DNA of 64,000 nucleotides from Gnetum montanum (taxonomy: Eukaryota > Streptophyta > Gnetopsida > Gnetales > Gnetaceae): positions 607,530-671,529 of the forward strand of contig MNCI01007802.1 in assembly GCA_015680685.1 (NCBI GenBank), read 5' to 3'. A model generated the notes under the pieces. The model was given only the letters and a program-made list of their open reading frames with translations. It did not search any database and was not told where the DNA came from. Below are positions 13,090-23,769 of the stretch, one piece after another (within the stretch, counting starts at the first letter, position 1; every line of letters begins with the position of its first letter). The position numbers were made by a program, and so were the translations under genes.

Positions 13090-13400
13090 ATGCAAACCCT
13101 ATTTAAGGTCTTGGTAGACCATGTGCTGGTTTAAGGTCCCAGCAGACCGCTGTGCTGGTTTAAGATCCCAAAAGACCATACACGCTAATTTTACGTCATA
13201 GCATATGTGCAATGCCAGTTTATAGTCACATTGGACTAAGAATGCCAGTTTTATGTCGTGGTAGACGATTGCTGCCAATTTAACATCGTGATAGATGTTG
13301 CTCGATGTTGCTAGTTTATCATCATTGTAGACCCTGCTTGGTGCGACTTCTAGTTTATCGTCGTAGTGAATGGTGCTCGGTGTTGTTGCCATTGCGCTTC
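13090..13400 (-). repeat. hairpin block C of T1 (about nine modules after integrase)
   Basis: Degenerate copies of a 25-40 bp unit, on the plus strand of the form GCTAGTTTAAGGTCATGGTAGACC. On the element's sense strand this is GGTC-N6-GACC followed by TTAAACTAGC. The four-base arms can pair as a small hairpin. The open frame 13392-13099 on the minus strand, with its repeated YxDxKLA, is a by-product of this repeat and not a protein. Confidence 0.75.
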
Positions 13401-13419
13401 AAACATATTATGGTTTGAG

Positions 13420-14610
13420 GTATGTGTGATTCAACGGGTTGGCGAACTCATTGTCGTCCATGTCTGCTAGTTTGAAGGCTCCATTCCCGAAGGCTTTAGT
13501 GACCACGTAAGGACCTTCCCAATTGGCTGAGAACTTACTCATGTGCTCACAGACGGCCTTGAGGACGAGGTCTCCCTTCTGCACTGGTTGTCGATGTGGG
13601 TTTGCATGGTGCTTCTGTTGTTGTTTGTTCTGATAGTGCTTGATTTTTCTTAGTGTCTACATGTGTTCCTCCTCCACTAAGTCTAGGTCAATGGTTCGTG
13701 ACTCGTTGTTTTGGGCTTCATTCACGATGTCGAATAGGATCATCTGGAGTGAGGGTACCCGCAACTCAAGAGGTAATATTACTTCAAAACTGTAAACAAG
13801 ACTATAAAGGGTCTTAATTGTTGTAATTCTACAAGTCATTCAATAGGCCCAGAGGATGTAGAGTATTCGCTCATGCCATCGCCTCTTGTTGTTGTTAAGC
13901 ATCGGCTTCAGCAAGTTGACGATGGACTTATTTGTAGCCTCTGCCTGCCCATTTGCCTGTGGATAATAATGGCAAGAAAATGATTGTTTAATGCCTAGAT
14001 TTCTACAGAAGGTTTAGGTTTCCATACTGCTGAACTGTGGCCCATTTTCGATCACAATAGTCATCGGAAGCCCAAACCTAGTTACGATGTTATCAAGGAT
14101 GAAATGGCAGATTTGCTAAGACGTCGTTTTCCTCAGGTGAATAGCTTCCATCCACTTAGTAAAATACTTAGTGGTAGTGATAATGAAGCTATGCCTTGTG
14201 AAGGACTTAGGCGTGATAGGCCCTATGAGGTTTAGTCCCCATTGTTGGAAGGACCATGTAATTTGTGTTGGGTGCAGGTCTGTAGGTGCTATGTGTATGA
14301 GATTTGCATATCTCTAGCATGTGTCACATGTCTTGACTTTTGACAGGTAGTCAGGCTCCATGTAGAACCAATAGTATCCTAGGTGTCTGATTTTTGTAGC
14401 CATAGCCCTAGGTGCTATGTGTCCACCGCACAGCCCTTCATGAACCTCATTAACTACCTTTTTTGCTTGCTCACCACCCATGCATGCCAGCAATATCCCA
14501 TCGTAGGATCGTTGGCACAGGGCATCATTTCCCATGAGCATGTATTGCCAAGCACACTTATGGATTTCATCTTTCTGAGCCGATGTCAATCCACCTGGGG
14601 GTTTTCCATG
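13420..14610 (-). pseudogene. T1 integrase, broken
   Basis: Minus-strand order: zinc-binding HHCC part at 14589-14314 (HEGLCGGHIAPRAMATKI, then CDTC), the core at about 14330-13850, and a C-terminal part to about 13420 with KGDLVLKAV and NWEGPYVVTKAF, typical of Ty3/gypsy integrase tails. Two of the three catalytic acids are replaced: the first Asp region reads TTKYFTKWMEA and the second reads ENGPQFSS. The glutamate in ANGQAEATNKSI is kept. Several stops interrupt the frame. It follows the second RNase H directly, and block C follows it. Confidence 0.85.
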
Positions 14611-14639
14611 CTGTAAATAAGATTTAATGATATCATACC

Positions 14640-15190
14640 ACTCCTAGGTATCTGCAGCATCGACAGAGGCCACATATTCCACCTGAGTGATAGGCTCCGT
14701 GCATTCTATGATTGTAGTTGGTAGGTTTGCCAAGTAATGCAATGGGATGTTTAACGCAAGGGTAGCTAAGCCGTCTGCTACGGTGTTCTCGTTGCGTGGC
14801 ACGTGTTGCACATCAATGGTCATAAATTGCTTCAGTAGGATTTTTGCTAGGTTGTAGTAGGGTTTTAGGTGCGTAGCCTTGCAGGTGTAGACTTCGGTGA
14901 TTTGATTCACGACTAGTTGTGAATCTCCCTAGATTGCTAGGTGTTGTACATGCAGCGCTCAAGCAGTTAAGAGGCCTCTGAGTAGCCCCTCATATTCTAC
15001 CACATTGTTGCTATAAGGGAACAAAAAACGATAAGTAGATGGGTACATTTCCCTAGAGGGGAATGTGATTGTGGTAGCGGCGCTACCTCCTTTCATGGTT
15101 GAGGCATCGTCAAAGTGTAAGGTTGCTTCGAAATGTGATGGGACGATGGTGACATTGCTAATGTATTCATCTGGGAACTCGAGATCTATG
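14640..15190 (-). pseudogene. T1 archaeal-type RNase H (aRNH), broken
   Basis: A second RNase H domain between the ordinary RNase H and integrase, recognised by FDDAST near the start, NNVVEYEGLLRGL, then GDSQLVVNQITEVY and a VPRNENTVADGLATLA end. These carry the D...E...D pattern of the archaeal/plant-type RNase H fold. Among plant LTR elements a dual RNase H is characteristic of the Tat lineage. One clear open part is 14910-14644. T2 has the same domain at 38098-38520. Confidence 0.8.
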
Positions 15191-15195
15191 GTTGC

Positions 15196-15610
15196 CTAAT
15201 CATCGACTGGCGAGGCCATAAGTTGGGTTGCTATGGCTTGACCCTTTGTTGATGATTGACTTACATAGCATAGGTCAAACTCCACAGTTATTGCCTTCCA
15301 TCGAGCTATCCTACCACTTTTGTATAGGTTGTTGGTGATAGCCCGGAGTATGTTGCTTTTGCAAATGATGTTGGTTATGCTGCGGAATAGGTAATGCTGC
15401 CACTTTTTTAGTGCGAATACTAAGGCTAGGCAGTTCCTCTCCACCTCATTGTATTTTTCCTCGTATGCTATTAGTGCGTGGCTTATGTAGTACACCAGTA
15501 TCTCAAACCCATTGTCCCGCTTCTGACATAGCAGTGCCACTATGGATGTGTTGGAGGTGGCAAGGTATATGAAGAAAGGTTTGTCCCTTTGCGATGGGTG
15601 CACCGTTGGG
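15196..15610 (-). pseudogene. T1 RNase H, nearly open
   Basis: This 135-codon open segment is one of the best preserved in the element. It begins in an F-x-I-Y-L-A context, where the catalytic aspartate usually sits in the DAS motif; here the residues read YLATSNTSIVALLCQ. It goes on through ISHALIAYEEKYNEVERNCLALVFALKKWQHYL (the conserved Y...E...L...F..WR.YL pattern), a KSNILRAI segment and a RIARWKA segment. T2 37741-38088 is its close relative. Confidence 0.8.
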
Positions 15611-15619
15611 AGGTGTGAG

Positions 15620-16830
15620 AGCTCTTGCTTTAGGTCATCGAAGGCTTGTTGACACTAGGTTGTCCATTCAAAGTCAACTCCCTTCTTTAGGAGATGTTGC
15701 ATGGGGTGTAACTTGTCAATCGACCTTGCTATAAACCTTTGAATGAATTGTACCCTACCTTGTCAACTATGTAACTCCTTAAGGTTTGTGGGAGGCGCTA
15801 GATTGACGATGGCCTTGATTTTGTCGGGGTCCACCCATATTCCGACCTTCGATACTATGAACCCTAACATGCATCCAATCTTTACTCCGAAGACACACTT
15901 CTTAGGATTGAGGCATAATTCGTGCCTTTGGCAGCACTTGAGGACTACCCCTAGATCACGTGGGTGATTGGTTGCCTATTTGGACTTAACCGCTATATCA
16001 TCTACATAATCGTTTAACATTTTTAGGATGTAGTCACTGAAAATGTATGTCATGGCTCACTGGTAGGTTGCTCTAGCATTCTTGAGCCTGAAAGGTATCA
16101 TGGTATAGTAGAAGCTTCCCCATGGATTCATGAAGGTTGTCAACAACTAGTGCTCTGGGTTGATGTGGATTTGGTTGTATCCGAAGAAGCCATCCATGAA
16201 GGATAGCAAAGCATGACTAGCTATGGTGTCAATGAGTTGATCGATGCTCGGGAGTGGGAAGTTGTCTTTGATTGTTGTCTTGTTCAAGTCTTGAAACTCT
16301 ATACAAATTCATATCCCTCCTATTTTCTGTGAAACTACAACAATGTTGCACACCCACTCTGAATAGTCGACCGCGCGGATGAAACCTGCTCAGTACAACT
16401 TAGTAATTTCATCTCTTACGGCTAGTGTGATTTCTGGCTTAATCTTACGCACCTTTTGCTTGACTGCCTTTACATGTGGATCTAGGATGATGTTATGCTA
16501 AATCAGCTATGGATCCAAACTCAACATGTCGTTGTATGACCATGCAAAAACATCGATGTGATCCTGCAAATTTTTAACTATGCCCTCATGTATTTGTGTG
16601 TCTAGGAGGGCGCTAAGTCTTAACGTCTTTACTTTCCTTTTTGACGTGGTCACGGGTATCTTGACAAGAGGATCTTCGGTTACATCCCCGGCCTCTAGGT
16701 CTAGTGCTTGGACCAGGTGTCTGGGCAAATTCGAGGATGCTTCTAAGGTTTCTCTAATGTTGATCGTAGTCGACCCCTAGTCGATCATGTCAGGGTTCAA
16801 CTGTCTCATGAGCTTGCCTTATGGCCTTGC
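15620..16830 (-). pseudogene. T1 reverse transcriptase, YVDD intact but frame broken
   Basis: The minus-strand pre-RT part at 16728-16507 ends with FAWSYNDMLSLDP, the usual Tat lead-in. RT follows: AGFIRAVDYSEWV, FQDLNKTTIKDNFPLPSIDQLID, LLSFMDGFFGYNQI, PWGSFYYTMIPFRLKNARATYQ, the catalytic NDYVDDIAVKSK near 16010, and LNPKKCVFGV. The YVDD site is intact. Stops, mostly TAG, occur at positions where relatives have Gln or Trp. The H1 RT has an Athila-like pattern instead, so T1 and H1 are different lineages. Confidence 0.85.
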
Positions 16831-16979
16831 TAACATTAAAGGTGTGGAAAGGGCACGATGGATTTCCATCTCTTACTTTACCTACCATCATAAGATGAAA
16901 GCCTGGGTAAGGGTCATCAGAGATTGTGTGAAATGCAAATTTGCAAAGCAACACTGAGATGCGACTTGCTAAGTAAGGC
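16831..16979 (-). other. T1 leader into RT, candidate intron acceptor region
   Basis: No coding similarity. On the minus strand the sequence has pyrimidine-AG sites (for example TTACCCAG near 16900). Related Ogre elements have an intron between protease and RT, so an acceptor may lie here, but I cannot fix one. Confidence 0.25.
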
Positions 16980-17430
16980 GATGTAAAGATTGAGAGTTTG
17001 CTAGTTTAAGGTCATGGCAGACCACTAAGGCACAAGAGTCTAGAATTGTTAAAGATATGAAAATTGTTGATGTGAAGTGCGAAGTTGTGTAACCGTTGAT
17101 ATGCGAATGCCAAATTTCTAGTTTAGTGTCATCTCAAACTTCCATATTACGACATGCAAAATCTTAATATGCAAAATAATAATAAAAAGAAGGAAATTGC
17201 AAGTACAAAGGGTATCAAACTGTCAGTGCAGGAATGAAGACATGAAACTACTAGGAAATGTGATACCACCTATTTTGAAGCGTATGAGGTAACTGCTGAT
17301 GTAAGGATGTAGTTAGTTTAGCGTCATTGCAAACTATGAACGTTACGGGTCGAAATTACTATTTTAGGATCCTGAGGAGTGAAACCATGCTAGGCTTGTT
17401 AGTTTAAGGTCTTCTCAGACATTTAATCAA
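16980..17430 (-). repeat. hairpin block B of T1 (four spaced modules)
   Basis: Copies of the module on the plus strand begin near 16999 (CTAGTTTAAGGTCATGGC, followed by AGACC), 17119, 17309 and 17398, about 90-190 bp apart. The motif is the same as in blocks A and C, so the spacer carrying the antisense gene is bracketed by related modules. Confidence 0.7.
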
Positions 17431-17561
17431 AAAAAAATATTATTATATTTTTTTCTTTGGAAGGTGAGTAGTTGTCTTGAAGCGTGTCAAGGTTCAAATG
17501 CTAATAGTGTCATGATGTCGTGGCGAGCATGCTACGCTGCACACCGTGCCCCACATTAATC

Positions 17562-17582
17562 AGAGAGAGAGAGAGAGAGAGA
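17562..17582. repeat. (GA)n microsatellite
   Basis: About ten GA units just upstream of the antisense gene, in the position of its promoter or 5' leader. Confidence 0.7.
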
Positions 17583-17877
17583 AAGTTTCCCCATTTTTCC
17601 ACTACTACCATAAATAGGGATTGAGATTTGGTAATTTTGCCATTTTCACTGTAAAAGTGCAGAATCCTCATTAGACCACTCGGCAATTTTGGAGCACGGA
17701 GAAATTAGGTTAATCAAGTAGCGAGGTGAATTTCTAAAGCGAAGATCGTAAATATGCAAGCAGGACCATGGCTCCTAAAACTTAGTTGGTACTTGTGAAG
17801 GTCAGAGAGGTGAAAAAGGCCCTGAGGCATGGGCCACAAGTGCACGTTCTGGTGTAGGAGAGCACACCGTTGACCCA

Positions 17878-18402
17878 GTGAGTTTTCATGTCTTCTCTAC
17901 CCTTTTCATCTTGTGCCTTCTACCACTTTCTGCTCTAGTTTTGTGTCTTATTTTTTTTGCTATTTGTATTTTCCATGGCCATGTTGTTTTAGCTTTTGTG
18001 TTTCCATAGCCTCTTTTTTTCTTTTGGTCATGACTGTTGTGCAAGGGTTTTGTTCTGATTGCATGCAAGGCCGTTGCTGCCACTGCTGTTGTCACGACTG
18101 CGGGGCTGGTGCCCTTTAAGTTGTTTGACCTTGGCATGGTGCAATGTAAAACCCTCAGGAGGGTTTGGTTATGTATGATGTGATGTCATGACACGTGTTT
18201 TTGTTTGAGTATGTTGTTAGTTGTTTTGTTGCTATGCTAAGCTACTTGCATGTTCTCGCTACGCTAGACTTTCGCATCCTTGCTACACTATGTATGGACA
18301 AGGGGTTATGTTATGCTACATTTATGGTCTGCTAGGCATTGCTATGTTGTGCATGCATTGCGTTCAAATGTGATGTCAATATTTTCTTGTTGCATCGTGC
18401 AG
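17878..18402 (+). other. intron 1 of the antisense gene
   Basis: Donor CA|GTGAGTTTT and acceptor CATCGTGCAG|GG. Joining the exons keeps phase (codon CA|G). It is T-rich in its first third, as plant introns are. Confidence 0.55.
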
Positions 18403-18852
18403 GGTAGGGCCAAGGTCTAGGCTGATCATTTTGGATCTTGAAGGGGTCCTATGTCATGTGGGTAGACCTATGGCCAACGTTCCTCCTCCCCCAATACATG
18501 TGGGAGAGTGAGCGATTTGGTTTAGGGATGGGGTGCGAGACTTCTTGCAATTCCTCCTCAATCATTTTAGTCTCATGGTTTGGTCCTCCTTAGACGAGAC
18601 ACAAGCATCCAGCATAATAGAGGTCATGTTGCCAGGGACAAATCGGGGCATCCTGAGATACCTTTCCGATGACGCGACTACAGGTAGGTCAGGAGGAGGG
18701 TCCACCCAACACTCAATAGGGTTGAGGCATTTAGCCTAGATCTGGGATATGCCAGAATACCAGTGCTATTACTAGTACAACACATTGTATCTCACATGCC
18801 ACATGGCGACATACTTTCAGAACCCACAAGGGATCGTCTATTGTGTTGATGG

Positions 18853-18935
18853 GTGAGTTTCACGTATTTGCTTTGCTTGGTTATGCAACGTCGGCCGTAC
18901 CTGGCCAAGTGCTGCTAGTGTGTGCTTATCACTAG
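18853..18935 (+). other. intron 2 of the antisense gene (83 bp)
   Basis: Donor GG|GTGAGTTTC and acceptor ATCACTAG|GTTC. Removal keeps the frame from VYCVDG into FYIDDDGVHEQ. The 83-bp length is normal for a plant intron. Confidence 0.7.
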
Positions 18936-19053
18936 GTTCTATATTGATGATGACGGGGTTCATGAACAGCTGGGTGAGTTGGCCACAATGCAGCTAGCCT
19001 TACGAGAATTTAACTCTACCAAGAGCCTACGGGCAAGCGTGATTGGTCATTGC

Positions 19054-19075
19054 GGGGGGGGGGGGGGGGGGGGGG
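19054..19075. repeat. poly-G run (22 G)
   Basis: A pure 22-base G tract inside the antisense gene, at the end of the third exon. It either destroyed the donor site there or is an assembly or sequencing artefact. A similar 30-base C tract borders the N gap at 33199. Confidence 0.8.
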
Positions 19076-20376
19076 AATACTGTTCCTACCTACGCATGCT
19101 TTTCACTTTCTACAGTCATTGTAGGGTGAAAGGTTGGCTAGACAAGGAGTGAAGAGAACCTTTTAAGTAGGTCACACTTGAAGCGGTTCTGGCAGTTGAA
19201 CTCCCACTATTCCCATCACTGTATAGACTTGGTGGATTAATAGGCAAGCACCACATGCTCAAGTGTTTCCATAGTTTTTTTCATTTTCTACATTGTTATG
19301 CTAAGTACATTTCGTGAACATTGCTGCAAGGGTGAAGAAGCCTCATGAGGTGATGGTGGTAACTGCCAAGAGGCAAGGGAGAAACATCTACGTCAGATAT
19401 GGTGAACTAGCAGCGAGCCAGAGCTGGTTAGAACGAGGGGCTCTAGACCCCTTGCTTAGAAAAATCTAAATGGTTGGACTTATGGATTTGTTCATGGCTC
19501 TAAATCCATGTGTCTCTGCTGCCAAGATGATTTCCTTGGTCAACTCCTTCTCTAGGCAGGTGAGTCATTTTTGTATGTATGTGCGGGGTGTGCAGGTGGT
19601 CATTGACATCAATGACTAGCTATTTGTGAATTTTTTTGGTGTCCCTACTGATGGTGTTGACGTGGTGTCGAAGGGTAAGCAGGAGTTGACCCTTTAGAAG
19701 CAACATATTGAGGAGTGGTTGAGGCTCACCAAGGAGTGAAAGGGGTTTCCTATGGAAAAGCTTAAGGAAAGTCCTGCCATGGGGATATACCCAATCTTTC
19801 ATGTCTATGCATTCCCTCAACTGCTCACCCAAGGAAATGTCCTCAGGCTTGAGCAGGCTTGGGTAATGCGGGAAGTCATGGAGGAGGGGGCCCGTTACAA
19901 TTGGGCTGAATTCCTATATAGTGCTTTGCAGGCTGAGATTTTGGGACTCCGTGAGCAAACGAAGTCCCGCTATAACATACACTATGCCTTCTACATAGGC
20001 TGTTTGAAGCACTTCACAGAGTTCTTGGTGGTCCAGGAGGATGGAGTTTGCTCTGAGCTAGATCACAACCAGATTCCCAAGCCATGGATTTGATAGGTCC
20101 TTCGAACTATGCAAGCCTAGGATCCCCCAAAAATGGTTGGGGAGTCTTTGTCTGTAATGACTAAAGGTCTGGAAATTCGTAGCTCTTGCGGCCAAGATAG
20201 TATAGGAGAGATGCCCCCTATCATAATCAGCAACGTGACATAGGGTTAACGTCTCATAGCTGAGACTATGCCTGTGGAGCTGCAAACAAAGAGACCTCCC
20301 CCAGCCAGGGAAAGTTCTCATGAAGAGGACGAGCGAAGACTGCGATTCAAGCTACAATGAACACAACCCCCCATTG

Positions 20377-20512
20377 GTAAGAAATTTTTAATATAATGTT
20401 TACTTTGCTATTTTCTGCTATTCTATGTTTCGTTAAGTAGTGCATCATAGCGTGGCATCTGTTTTGAGTTAACTTGTTTCGAATTGACCTATGCATGCCC
20501 TTTTGTTAGCAG
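20377..20512 (+). other. intron of the antisense gene (136 bp)
   Basis: Donor CCATTG|GTAAGAAAT and acceptor TTTTGTTAGCAG|AAG. The frame continues in phase from the Q-P-P end of one exon into an acidic EEEEDEEQ start of the next. Confidence 0.7.
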
Positions 20513-21049
20513 AAGAAGAAGAAGATGAAGAACAAGGCAATGAGGAAGTGTCGGCCCTCAGGATGAGGGTGACAAATAAAGACGTGGGGGCCCCATTTTT
20601 GGAGGAGAGGGCCTGGATCAGGAATAATGGAATTCCTATCTCTAGGGTAGGGGCTCTTCTCATTAGGGAGCCTCTTCCTACCAATGAAGAGGTACCTCCC
20701 GAAAATAAGCAAGATGCTGGTCTCTTGAAAGGAAAGGCACCAACGCATGAGGTAGGGGCTTTCATGGGCTTGGCTAGGCCTTCTACCGAGCCTACCGCAA
20801 TCGTCTTGCATCGATAGGAAGAAAGACTGCAGTCAGATGCTAGTGAGTTAGGCTTTGCGTGTGCCTTACCATAATCCATTTTGGCCATTGCTGACATGTT
20901 TAATCGTATAATAGGTGCTACTATCGATGTCTCAGGACCTCCCCTGCCTCACACGAAATCAAGGGTTGAAGTCCCTAACAAATTTGCATTTGGTCAGGGA
21001 CTTGTTGATGACATGATCAAACGCCTTCAACAGGCAGAACCTCGTGTGG

Positions 21050-21151
21050 GTAAGTAGGAGTGTTAACTGTCCTTATGTTGCTATGCTAAAAATTTTGAGT
21101 TTGTTGATTATGTTATGCTAACGTGATTACTACGCTTTTTGTGCTAAACAG
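21050..21151 (+). other. intron of the antisense gene (102 bp)
   Basis: Donor GTGG|GTAAGTAGG and acceptor GCTAAACAG|CCTC. Joining keeps phase (GTG G|CC TCT). Confidence 0.75.
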
Positions 21152-21975
21152 CCTCTCAGCTCAAGTGGGACCTGACACAACCTATGGAGGTTGGTGTGGT
21201 GCCCACACTCTCACCTGATGTGATCGATGTGTCTCGTCGTACGTTTGATGAGGCTTAGAAATGTGTCTTGCACTCGGCGTGCTCTCTGTGGGAGTGTAGA
21301 TGTGCCAATGAGGACCTGTGGAAATAGGTCTAAAGGACTGAGCAGAGAGAGGCCAAACTAACTGCCAAGGTGGAGAACCTTAGGTCAAGGATCAATTTCC
21401 TCATAAACCATAACCTTGACCCTATTGATTTGAAAAGGGATGTAGACGACTACACCAGGTTTTGGACTTTCGTTTATCAAAACGTTGAGTCCACTTGCGA
21501 GATAATCGAACAGTAGATGAAGATGGACTTACTAGCCTAGAAGTGCCAAGACATGAAGGACATCAGTGCTAAGGTCTTCGAATGGGGGAAAACCTAGAAG
21601 GATCAAAAACATACATACAAGCTAGAAAATGAAACCCATCGAAGATTGTATAAAGATGTTGTTGTGGAGGCGTTCTTGTATGAAACGTTCATGAAGGCCA
21701 TCAGCACTTTTGAGGCCTATGCCAAGTTCAAAGAGCAGGTGAGGGTCACAGAATCTTATGACTTGAGGGTGAACCTTTCTATAGGAGAGACTGCAATCAC
21801 CTCCCTTTCCCTGAAACCTCTAAAGTGGATGACCTTGGAAAGGGAGAAAGTTACCGCTACAAATGCTGAGCGTAGTGGCAAGCGTTGAATGGACATTTCG
21901 ATAGAGGACATTGGGCATCACCTCAGGCTTGTTCTAGACTAGATACCCCTTAATACCAATGCAGGCTCCCCTCAG

Positions 21976-22069
21976 GTTAGTCACTTTAATGCTATTCTAT
22001 AGTTAGCATTTATTGCATTTGTTGCCCTAGCTAACTACGTCATTTTTGGGATACACACTCAAAATGAAG
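21976..22069 (+). other. last intron of the antisense gene (94 bp)
   Basis: Donor CCTCAG|GTTAGTCAC; the acceptor taken is AAATGAAG|GTGTGAG, which opens a G/E/N-rich frame ending at the TGA at 22189-22191. The acceptor lacks a good pyrimidine tract, so its exact place is uncertain. Confidence 0.5.
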
Positions 22070-22329
22070 GTGTGAGACCTGTGGCAGGAGGAAATGAAGA
22101 ACCGACAGGAGGCAACACAGGATTGGGTGATGCACAAGTAGATGAAGCAGAGGCAAACGGTGAAGGCGATGCAAACGGAGATAACCCATGATAGCATGAG
22201 ACCCTTTTTTTTGAAAATTTTTTAAAATTTCATAAACACTACCAACGAGTGAAAATTTTGAATGAAATGAGAAACTTTAGAAAGGAAACTAATTTTGTAT
22301 TAACTTATGTACTATGTAAAGTTTTCATG

Positions 22330-22560
22330 CTCTTGTATGCTAGTTTTAGGCCATTTCGGGCCATTGTTAGTTTTGGGCCATTTCGGGCCGTTGCGTAATA
22401 AGTTAAAGCGAAAGGTGACAATGCTAGTTTTAGGCCATTTCAGGCCATTGGTGTAGCATGCTGGGGGAGTGACATGTTGATAAAGTGGAATGCCACGGTG
22501 CTAGTTTTAGGCCATTTCGAGCCATAGTGTATCATGACGAAAGGATGGCATATTGAAAAG
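22330..22560 (-). repeat. hairpin block A of T1 (four modules after protease)
   Basis: On the plus strand four copies of GCTAGTTTTAGGCCATTTCGGGCC or close variants, at about 22343, 22370, 22423 and 22500. On the sense strand this is GGCC-N6-GGCC followed by TAAAACTAGC, the same layout as blocks B and C but with GGCC arms instead of GGTC/GACC. Confidence 0.75.
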
Positions 22561-22619
22561 GCAAGGAAACGGTGAATGTGTAAGGATAGCAACTGGGTGG
22601 GAAGTCGTAAGGTTGCTAT

Positions 22620-23460
22620 GGTATCCATAGCTACCTCTTGAGCTTTTGTGGGTTGATCAGAATGTAAGGTCGAGGCGTTTCACCAGGGCCCTCACTCATA
22701 TCACTGTTCTTCGCTTGGAAAGGTAACTCAACCCATGCATTTTCGATTTGAGGGTCAGCTCTTTGGACCGATCCCTTCGTTGCATGATTAATGTATGCAT
22801 GAACAAGCACTTCATCTTTAGAGGTTATCACTTTTGAACCCTGTTCCATGCCTATGTTGCTGTTGGTTGCATTACCACCCCATTACCATGGATTATCACC
22901 TCCCTACCCGCGTATGGTAAGTGGATTTCCTAGTGTATATGCGAGAAGACAGCCCTAAGTTGTGCTAACCACGATCTTCCCAAGATCATGTTAAACCTGG
23001 GCATTTCTTCAACCATGATGAATGTTGCATCTATGGGGAACTAGTCCCCTGCTACGAATTTTACGTGAACTGTGCCCTTAACTAGGATGCGTGCCCTGTT
23101 GAAGGACCTCAGACACGATGTCGCCGTTAGTTTAATCTGGTTGACCAATCCCAACTTATCTATAATAGGGAAGGAAATGATGTTTGTGGTAGCCCCATCA
23201 TCGACATGTACCCTTCGGATCTGATGTTGGCTGACCCGAATTATGATGAAGAGAGATGCCATAGTCACTTGACCCCCTTCGAGATCTTCCTTAATGGCGT
23301 CACTGCTAAAAGTTAATTGAGGTATTGCCAACTCCATGGGTATAGAGGAAATATGACTGAGTGGATTGCTTCCTCTTCCACTAGCATGTTTTTGTCAACC
23401 AGAATCACCGTTAACATGTAGACTAGAGCCTCGCAATGATGTACAAATGTCATGATTAGG
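22620..23460 (-). pseudogene. T1 aspartic protease, broken
   Basis: The retroviral-type protease cuts the polyprotein. The minus-strand segment 23337-23041 contains RVHVDDGATTNIISFPIIDKLGL, where DDGA stands at the catalytic D-S/T-G-A position. It is followed by FIMVEEMPRFNMILGRSWLAQLRAVFS near 23000, the ILGR-W-L motif of Tat-type proteases. T3 has the same DDGA and ILGR-WL at 51143-51400, so DDGA is a family trait and not a chance mutation. It follows gag and ends where block A begins. Confidence 0.8.
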
Positions 23461-23769
23461 TCGTACAAGCTCAATGTAGCATTTTTCTACTTTAGGGCTT
23501 GCACGACCTGGGTGACGGCATCTAAGAAGTCTTGGCTACCCACCTGTTTGACACTTTCCTCCTCTTCGATTCGTCCTAGAAGATGAATCTCTCGAAGAGA
23601 GATGACCTCGGACCTAAGTTCAGATCCTTGTCGGCAAGGTAATGCAGGCTATGTAATTGTGTTGACCTTCATCTTTGATGATGAAGGTGTAAATACGAGG
23701 GATGAAGGCATAGTATTGGAGACACTTTTGATGGTATTTCCCTTCGATGCCTTGCCCACCAAATAGGGT

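Larger units (their letters stand above)
17768..22191 (+). pseudogene. intron-containing gene carried antisense inside T1; FCP1/NIF-like exon
   Basis: A multi-exon gene on the strand opposite to T1, between its protease and RT. Exons I can place: 17768-17877, 18403-18852, 18936-about 19053, about 19335-20376, 20513-21049, 21152-21975 and 22070-22191 (TGA). Most junctions are GT...AG and keep the reading frame in phase across the intron. Exon 2 has LIILDLEGVLCHVGRP and then VRDFLQFLLNHFSLMVWSS. This is the D-x-D-G...F-L-x(n)-W-S/T-S layout of FCP1/NIF (HAD-type) phosphatases, with the second catalytic Asp as Glu. Later exons (MISLVNSF, VIDIND, FGVP, GIYPIFHVYAF) match nothing I can name. The last long exon is charged and coiled-coil-like, and the end is G/E/N-rich. 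I count 25 in-frame stops: 16 TAG, 5 TGA, 4 TAA. It is dead now. It could be a captured host gene or an extra ORF of the element family. Confidence 0.6.

Noticed and set aside
13099-13392. 97-residue minus-strand frame with repeated YxDxKLA
   Set aside because: It is the translation of hairpin block C, which also occurs in non-coding places.
19560-19595. 36-bp GTGAGT...TGCAG segment looking like an intron in the antisense gene
   Set aside because: Too short for a plant intron, its length is a multiple of three, and it reads through in frame without a stop; treated as exon.
20469-20897. 142-residue minus-strand open frame
   Set aside because: Lies opposite the acidic exon of the antisense gene; serine-rich and shadow-like, with no similarity known to me.
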